Below are positions 1 to 5,356 of a DNA stretch of 5,356 bases, one piece after another (within the stretch, counting starts at the first letter, position 1; each line of letters begins with the position of its first letter). The notes beneath the pieces are model-generated. The model worked only from the letters and a program-made list of their open reading frames with translations, was not told where the DNA came from and did not search any database. The stretch covers positions 1 to 5,356 of the forward strand of contig JAACZX010000184.1 in the NCBI GenBank assembly GCA_009996555.1. Reading direction: 5' to 3'. The translations under genes and the position numbers were made by a program. The DNA comes from Chitinophagaceae bacterium (GTDB lineage: Bacteria > Bacteroidota > Bacteroidia > Chitinophagales > Chitinophagaceae).

Positions 1-1711
<1,711 letters not shown>

Positions 1712-1762
1712 CTAAATTGTTACGTTATACAATAAATGGGTTCAATCGTTTTTTGCGGGCTT

Positions 1763-1770
1763 CAAAACTA
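1763..1770 (-). promoter_or_regulatory. candidate Bacteroidota -7 promoter element for katG
   Basis: Read on the minus strand this is TAGTTTTG, a full match to the Bacteroidota sigma-ABfr consensus TAnnTTTG. It lies 54 bp upstream of the katG ATG, which would give a 5' leader of roughly 45-50 nt. No TTG is seen at the expected -33 position about 20 bp further upstream (near 1791-1793). A weak -33 box would fit a promoter that needs an activator such as OxyR, but that is inference. Confidence 0.4.
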
Positions 1771-1813
1771 CACACTCTTCTCGATAATTCATATTGATTG
1801 TTTTTATGATTAT

Positions 1814-1828
1814 ATAGTTTTTGCTTAT
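1814..1828. promoter_or_regulatory. weak OxyR-like half-site upstream of katG
   Basis: The sequence ATAGTTTTTGCTTAT resembles the OxyR half-site ATAGnTnnnAnCTAT. It has the full ATAG, the internal T and three of four bases of CTAT, but G replaces the internal A. It would be centred about 60-65 bp upstream of the predicted katG transcription start, a sensible place for an activator. The second half-site expected seven bases further is not convincing on either side. In AT-rich DNA a match of this quality can occur by chance. Confidence 0.15.
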
Positions 1829-1972
1829 GATATTGGTCAGTTATTCTGTTGCCTGCCAACTGCTGAGAACATAAGAATTTCTGTTAACAGTTTGCCGCAT
1901 TAATGGGAGTGATGACGGAATTTTATTGCAGGCAGTGAAGTGGATTGTTCATGAACTTTTAATAATAAGCTA

Positions 1973-1980
1973 TATCTTGG
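1973..1980 (+). promoter_or_regulatory. weak -7-like element ahead of the CNB-patatin gene
   Basis: TATCTTGG matches five of the six fixed positions of TAnnTTTG and lies 69 bp upstream of the ATG at 2050. A TTG at 1945-1947 is the nearest -33 candidate, but its 25-bp spacing is longer than usual. This is the best forward candidate I found, and it is poor. Confidence 0.15.
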
Positions 1981-2049
1981 AACAGGTTTCTTACTCTTAC
2001 CTATTGAAACCAATCAAGCCATATTGTTAACGACTATCTGCCCAATTCA

Positions 2050-3828
2050 ATGAATCAAACAGCCGATCAAAAGTTGCTTCTGCACCAGTCGTTGGAGCGT
2101 TTATTTGGAACAATGAACGAAGAGCAACTGGAGAATATTCTGAAAGTTACATCAATACTTGAATTTGAAGCAGGGCAGTACCTGTTTCAGCAAGGTGAAA
2201 AAGGACATTCTTTCTACATCGTTTTATCGGGCCGCTTCAGAGCAATGCAACGCACCGAAAATGGTATTTATATACTGGGCGATATTTCAGCAGGTGAACC
2301 GATCGGAGAATTTTCGTTATTTACGCAGGAGCCACACAGTGCATCGGTAGTTGCTTTAAGAAGATCGTCTATTCTGCAGCTTGAAGATGATGATTATAAA
2401 ACACTGGTGCAGCAATTTCCTTCTTTCGCCAACAGCATTACAAAGTTTATTATTGAACGGATGCGCCGCAACAGTCATCAAACAAGAATGGATGCTGCGC
2501 CTAAAAATATTGCCGTAGTAAATCTGCAACCGGCCAATGATGTTAGTGCTTACACCGGTGCTATTCAACAGGAGTTACAGAACATGGGCTTTGGCATCAG
2601 TATTTATGATGACAGTTCACATACCGGGGAAAATGATCACAGCACATTTGATGCAATGGAAAAACAACCTGGTCTCAATTTTCTTGTATGTGATATGAAA
2701 AATGCTGAATGGGCCAGGCAATGTATTGCTTACTGCGACCTTGTGATTGTGGCAACCGATTTTAATGCAGACGCTGATCTTTACGATATTGAAAAAGCAT
2801 TGCATTTGTATTCAGATAATGTGATGAATAAAAAGATCTACCTGTTATTGCTGCACCAGGGGATAACAACGCTGCCTTCTAATACCCGGCGCTGGTTTCA
2901 AGAACGGGTAACCGATCTGCATTTACACCTGAGGAAAAATAATGCGGCAGACACACGCAGGTTTTGCCGTATTGTAACACACCAGGCAATCGGGTTGGTG
3001 TTAGGCGGCGGCGGTGCACGTGGATTTGCACATGTGGGAGCAGCAAAAGCTTTAATTGAACAGGGGATTGAAGTGGATTTTATTGGTGGCACAAGTGCAG
3101 GTGCAGTGTACGGAGCAGGTTTATCTCTTCTTGATTTTGATTTTGAAAAGGTGGCTGTTATGTGCAGGCTGGCAGCAGACAGTAAGTTAACGTCCAACGA
3201 TCTTACATTGCCGATCGTATCGCTGATGTCGGGTAAAAAGATCAGGCGGTTTTTAGCAACCATGTTTGCTGATTATTATTTGGAGGATCTGTGGGTGGAT
3301 ACTTATTGTGTGTCGACTAATTTTTCAAACGCTTCCCTGAAAATTCATGACAGGGGATTGATCCAGTTGCAGGTGGCAGCCAGTATGGCCATACCGGGTG
3401 TATTTCCTCCGGTGATCATCAATAAACATTTGCATATTGACGGCGGCGTTATCGATAATCTTCCTGTTGAAGTAATGTATAAAAAACCTGTGCGGCACAT
3501 TATTGCAGTGTCATTATCGGCTGAAGAAACAGCGATGGTTGATTTGCACGAGGTGCCCTCTTCGTGGGAATTATTCTGGAGTAAAGTAACTGGAACCACC
3601 ACTCATCAGCTACCCGGCATTTCATCCATACTTGTAAACAGTATTACCATTAACAGCAGGCACAGGCGGGAGAACAGCAGATCAAACGTATCGATGTTTC
3701 TTGAGCTGGATATGAAAGAGTTTAAATTTTTAGATTGGGCAAACTGGCAGCAATTAATTGAGAAAGGGTATAGTCAAACAAAACAAAAACTTGCCGAAAC
3801 GCAAAGCGAATTACAGTTCTGGAAATAA
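2050..3828 (+). CDS. NTE-like patatin phospholipase with N-terminal cyclic-nucleotide-binding-like domain
   Basis: Predicted serine lipid hydrolase (phospholipase or lysophospholipase) of the neuropathy target esterase (NTE) group, 592 residues. Residues about 15-140 form a CNB/CRP-type beta-roll; its phosphate-binding cassette (82-100, GEPIGEFSLF then PHSASV) keeps G86 and E87 but has H96 where cAMP-binding proteins carry arginine. Residues about 150-312 resemble the NTE linker region: NIAVV at 153-157, EWARQC at 220-225, CDLVIVATD at 229-237, LLLLHQ at 265-270, then a Trp/Arg/His-rich end. The patatin domain, about 313-580, has the oxyanion loop GGGGARG (319-325), nucleophile S349 in GTSAG (347-351), and catalytic D464 in DGG (464-466) followed by DNLP. 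All catalytic elements are present, so it is probably active. No signal peptide or clear membrane helix is seen, unlike the N-terminal anchor of eukaryotic NTE, so cytoplasmic or peripheral membrane location is likely. The start at 2050 leaves about 15 residues before the CNB fold; no Shine-Dalgarno is visible. Substrate unknown. Confidence 0.92.
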   Translation: MNQTADQKLLLHQSLERLFGTMNEEQLENILKVTSILEFEAGQYLFQQGEKGHSFYIVLSGRFRAMQRTENGIYILGDISAGEPIGEFSLFTQEPHSASVVALRRSSILQLEDDDYKTLVQQFPSFANSITKFIIERMRRNSHQTRMDAAPKNIAVVNLQPANDVSAYTGAIQQELQNMGFGISIYDDSSHTGENDHSTFDAMEKQPGLNFLVCDMKNAEWARQCIAYCDLVIVATDFNADADLYDIEKALHLYSDNVMNKKIYLLLLHQGITTLPSNTRRWFQERVTDLHLHLRKNNAADTRRFCRIVTHQAIGLVLGGGGARGFAHVGAAKALIEQGIEVDFIGGTSAGAVYGAGLSLLDFDFEKVAVMCRLAADSKLTSNDLTLPIVSLMSGKKIRRFLATMFADYYLEDLWVDTYCVSTNFSNASLKIHDRGLIQLQVAASMAIPGVFPPVIINKHLHIDGGVIDNLPVEVMYKKPVRHIIAVSLSAEETAMVDLHEVPSSWELFWSKVTGTTTHQLPGISSILVNSITINSRHRRENSRSNVSMFLELDMKEFKFLDWANWQQLIEKGYSQTKQKLAETQSELQFWK

Positions 3829-3860
3829 TTCAACAATAACTAATTCGGTAAGTATTTAAT

Positions 3861-3892
3861 AAAAAAGCGGGCGGCATTTTCAGCCGCCCGTT
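3861..3892 (-). terminator. intrinsic terminator of the Usp gene, possibly bidirectional
   Basis: A perfect 8-bp GC-rich stem pairs CGGGCGGC (3868-3875) with GCCGCCCG (3883-3890) around a 7-nt loop (3876-3882). On the minus strand the stem is followed almost at once by six T's (complement of 3861-3866), a textbook Rho-independent terminator about 45 nt beyond the Usp stop codon. On the plus strand only a short, interrupted T-run follows, so termination of the CNB-patatin transcript, which ends 32 bp before the element, would be weaker. The 3829-3860 stretch holds nothing else recognisable. Confidence 0.85.
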
Positions 3893-3935
3893 AGATTTAC
3901 CTGCCATTTTTATTCCATATTGCTGTTTTAGTCGT

Positions 3936-4757
3936 TTACTCATGCATCACCATAACCGGCACATTGCTGTGAAAGGCGAGTTCCTTTGTATGACTGCCGG
4001 AAAAGATCTTTTCAACAAGATTGTGTTTTTGCGGAATGACGAGCAGCAGTTCTATTCCGAATTTTCCGGCATACTCGTTCAATCCTTCCACCATATCCAG
4101 GTTATCGATAAAATGATATTGCGGTTTGTAAAACTGAAACATCGATTCTACCAAACCGCTTTGGAATGGTGTGTCATTTGTCCATTGCCTGTTTTTAAAA
4201 TCAACATTCAGTACATGAAGTCTTGCACCGGTTGACTGGATCAGATCTTTTACCATATTATCGGGGATGGTATCTGTTACATCACGAAAATCGGTGGTGA
4301 GACCAATGTCATTGATCCTTGTAAATACTGCATTGTGCGGAACAATGAGTACGGGCACTTTGCAACTGTTTGCCACAGCAAGTGTATTACTGCCAATCAG
4401 TTTTTCTTTCATTCTGCTTGCGCCTGTTATACCCATGATGATGAATGCCACCTGCATAGCATCGGTGAGTGATTGGATCACATCCACCAGGTCGCCATCA
4501 AAGATCATGTGCTGTACTTTAATGAGCGGCTCCATTTCTGCCAGCTGATCGGCAAGGAGCTTCAATTCTTTCTTCTTCATCTCACGCAGATCCTCAGCTG
4601 ATACTTCAATGCCCTGGTACAGCGGCAGTACAAAAGGATCTTTATAAGCATGAACAAGTATCAGTTTGCCGCCCACCTGTTTTGCATATTGTAACGCATA
4701 GGAAGCAGCATTGAGCGAGGTAGAGGAGAAGTCTACAGGAACAAGAATCGTTTTCAT
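3936..4757 (-). CDS. universal stress protein, tandem UspA domains
   Basis: Cytoplasmic stress-response protein of the UspA superfamily, 273 residues, i.e. two fused domains of about 140 and 130 residues. Domain 1 begins MKTILVPVDFS with the conserved D9 and ends SCKVPVLIVP. It carries the full ATP-binding motif G-2x-G-9x-G-S: G109, G112, G122 and S123. Domain 2 (about 145-273) ends in the similar SNVPVMVMH. It keeps the last part of the motif (G254, S255), but the two earlier glycines align with I241 and K244, so nucleotide binding there is probably weakened or lost. This unequal pair is common in Bacteroidota Usps. No signal peptide or membrane segment. The ATG at 4757 is chosen because the Usp fold starts at the first residue. 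It converges on the CNB-patatin gene and is divergent from the lipoprotein gene at 4938. Family is certain; the specific role and partners are not known. Confidence 0.95.
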   Translation of the reverse strand: MKTILVPVDFSSTSLNAASYALQYAKQVGGKLILVHAYKDPFVLPLYQGIEVSAEDLREMKKKELKLLADQLAEMEPLIKVQHMIFDGDLVDVIQSLTDAMQVAFIIMGITGASRMKEKLIGSNTLAVANSCKVPVLIVPHNAVFTRINDIGLTTDFRDVTDTIPDNMVKDLIQSTGARLHVLNVDFKNRQWTNDTPFQSGLVESMFQFYKPQYHFIDNLDMVEGLNEYAGKFGIELLLVIPQKHNLVEKIFSGSHTKELAFHSNVPVMVMHE

Positions 4758-4773
4758 ATACCTGAATTTTACA

Positions 4774-4804
4774 TAAAGCTAAGTTGCTGCCTGTTACTGT
4801 TCAA
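4774..4804 (-). promoter_or_regulatory. candidate Bacteroidota promoter for the Usp gene
   Basis: On the minus strand a TTG (4804-4802) is followed after 20 bp by TAGCTTTA (4781-4774). This matches the Bacteroidota layout of a -33 TTG, about 19-21 bp spacer and a -7 TAnnTTTG, with only the last G replaced by A. Transcription would begin near 4768, leaving a very short leader of about 10 nt before the ATG at 4757. The geometry is good, but the short leader lowers confidence. Confidence 0.35.
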
Positions 4805-4882
4805 TGATGAATGTCAGAGCTGCTGCAATCATCCATCAGGGGTATTGGCTCAGGGCCGGCTGTAAACAGGAACAATGTTTTT

Positions 4883-4906
4883 TTGCCAAATCTTTGTGTA
4901 TTTTTC
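4883..4906 (+). promoter_or_regulatory. weak promoter-like sequence ahead of the lipoprotein gene
   Basis: Two overlapping near-matches to TAnnTTTG lie here: AATCTTTG (4889-4896, first base wrong) and TATTTTTC (4899-4906, last base wrong). A TTG sits at 4883-4885, only 13 bp before the second, which is shorter than the usual spacing. The region is T-rich and the divergent gap is short, so a promoter is expected between 4805 and 4930, but the exact element is not resolved. Confidence 0.15.
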
Positions 4907-4937
4907 GTGTTCAATGCATCAAATAAAAAAACTGCTT

Positions 4938-5356
4938 ATGAAATCAATGTTTGCAACTGCACTGCTTGCTCTGTTATTTTTTGTCAGCTCTTGTTCAGGT
5001 TCAAGAAAAACAACATCAGGAAAAACAGGAACAGGTTCCTCTGTTTCCACTGCAAAGATCGACTATGCCATGCTCAACAATTCTACGTTTGCATTGGCTG
5101 ATGTATCAGCGGATGCATCGTATGGATATAAAGTGGAGAACCCCATTAAAGTGGGTGGTTCAAAAGAACAGAGCGGTCCGGCTAATGAGCGTCGCTTTTT
5201 AAATGCATTGCTTGGACCGAATGGTGAAGCTGTAACCTACAACCGTCTTGGAAGTTGCTGCGCTTTTGAAACACCCAATGGTTTGATCGGAAACACGGGG
5301 CTGCTTGATAAGTATGAAGTGAAATATGAAGGATTGGAAAAGCCCATCATTCTCTA
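4938..5356 (+). CDS. lipoprotein of unknown function, N-terminal 139 codons (3' end outside window)
   Basis: Open frame from the ATG at 4938 to the window edge. Residues 1-18 form a lipoprotein signal peptide: K2, a hydrophobic core from F5 to V16, then the lipobox VSSC with C19 as the predicted lipidation site. C19 is followed by SGSRK and a Ser/Thr/Gly-rich linker to about residue 38. The linker is basic rather than acidic, so the surface-export signal seen in some Bacteroidota lipoproteins is absent and a periplasm-facing location is more likely. The folded part includes YGYKVENPIKVGG (62-74), NERRFLNALLGPNGE (83-97), the vicinal cysteine pair C107-C108 in LGSCCAFETPNG, and a segment around GLLDKYEVKYEGLEKP (121-136). 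It resembles a conserved Bacteroidota lipoprotein family; I recall relatives mislabelled as an aldolase in databases, but nothing here supports an enzyme. The start is set by the signal peptide; M4 (4947) is possible but would remove the basic N-region. The upstream leader is A-rich (4921-4930) with no Shine-Dalgarno. Confidence 0.82.
   Translation, partial: MKSMFATALLALLFFVSSCSGSRKTTSGKTGTGSSVSTAKIDYAMLNNSTFALADVSADASYGYKVENPIKVGGSKEQSGPANERRFLNALLGPNGEAVTYNRLGSCCAFETPNGLIGNTGLLDKYEVKYEGLEKPIIL

Noticed and set aside
1850..1934. Inverted repeat TGCCTGC / GCAGGCA separated by about 70 bp.
   Set aside because: Only seven bases long with a large spacer and no supporting structure between the arms; likely chance in a 341-bp region.
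2898..3263. A minus-strand open frame of 121 codons.
   Set aside because: It is antisense to the patatin catalytic region (oxyanion loop and GTSAG). Its proline/alanine/threonine-rich translation is what reverse-reading of glycine-rich codons gives.
3861..3892. The GC-rich palindrome as a repeat-family or mobile-element end.
   Set aside because: Its position between convergent stop codons and the adjacent T-tract on the minus strand explain it fully as an intrinsic terminator; no second copy is seen in the window.
4811..5202. Two plus-strand open frames (4811-5101 and 4951-5202).
   Set aside because: They overlap the lipoprotein gene in other frames and show no domain pattern. The frame starting at 4938 has a signal peptide and lipobox and stays open to the window edge.

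Overview
The window looks like chromosomal DNA from a Bacteroidota bacterium, most likely a Chitinophagaceae-type genus. This is inferred from moderate-to-low GC, A-rich leaders without clear Shine-Dalgarno sequences, candidate promoters of the Bacteroidota TTG / TAnnTTTG type, and the protein style. It holds four protein genes on alternating strands, so there is no multi-gene operon. Two genes run off the window edges. No RNA gene, insertion sequence, CRISPR array or phage gene was seen.

Layout. (1) 1-1708, minus: the N-terminal 569 codons of the catalase-peroxidase KatG, with all heme-pocket and adduct residues present; the C-terminal end lies outside the window. (2) 1709-2049: a 341-bp divergent intergenic region with a good -7 element for katG, a weak OxyR-like half-site and a weak forward promoter candidate. 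(3) 2050-3828, plus: a 592-residue protein with a cyclic-nucleotide-binding-like domain, an NTE-type middle region and a patatin-like phospholipase domain with an intact Ser/Asp dyad. (4) 3861-3892: a GC-rich hairpin between convergent genes, with a U-tract serving the minus-strand gene. (5) 3936-4757, minus: a tandem-domain universal stress protein. (6) 4758-4937: a divergent intergenic region with promoter candidates. (7) 4938-5356, plus: the start of a lipoprotein gene of unknown function.

Functionally, KatG detoxifies H2O2, the Usp is a typical stress or energy-state ATP-binding protein, and the NTE-like enzyme probably acts on membrane phospholipids or lysophospholipids. A shared stress or membrane-maintenance theme is possible but rests on adjacency only. 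These are known families. The most interesting point is the NTE-like protein, whose cyclic-nucleotide pocket has lost its phosphate-binding arginine. I found no convincing evidence of an undescribed multi-gene system.
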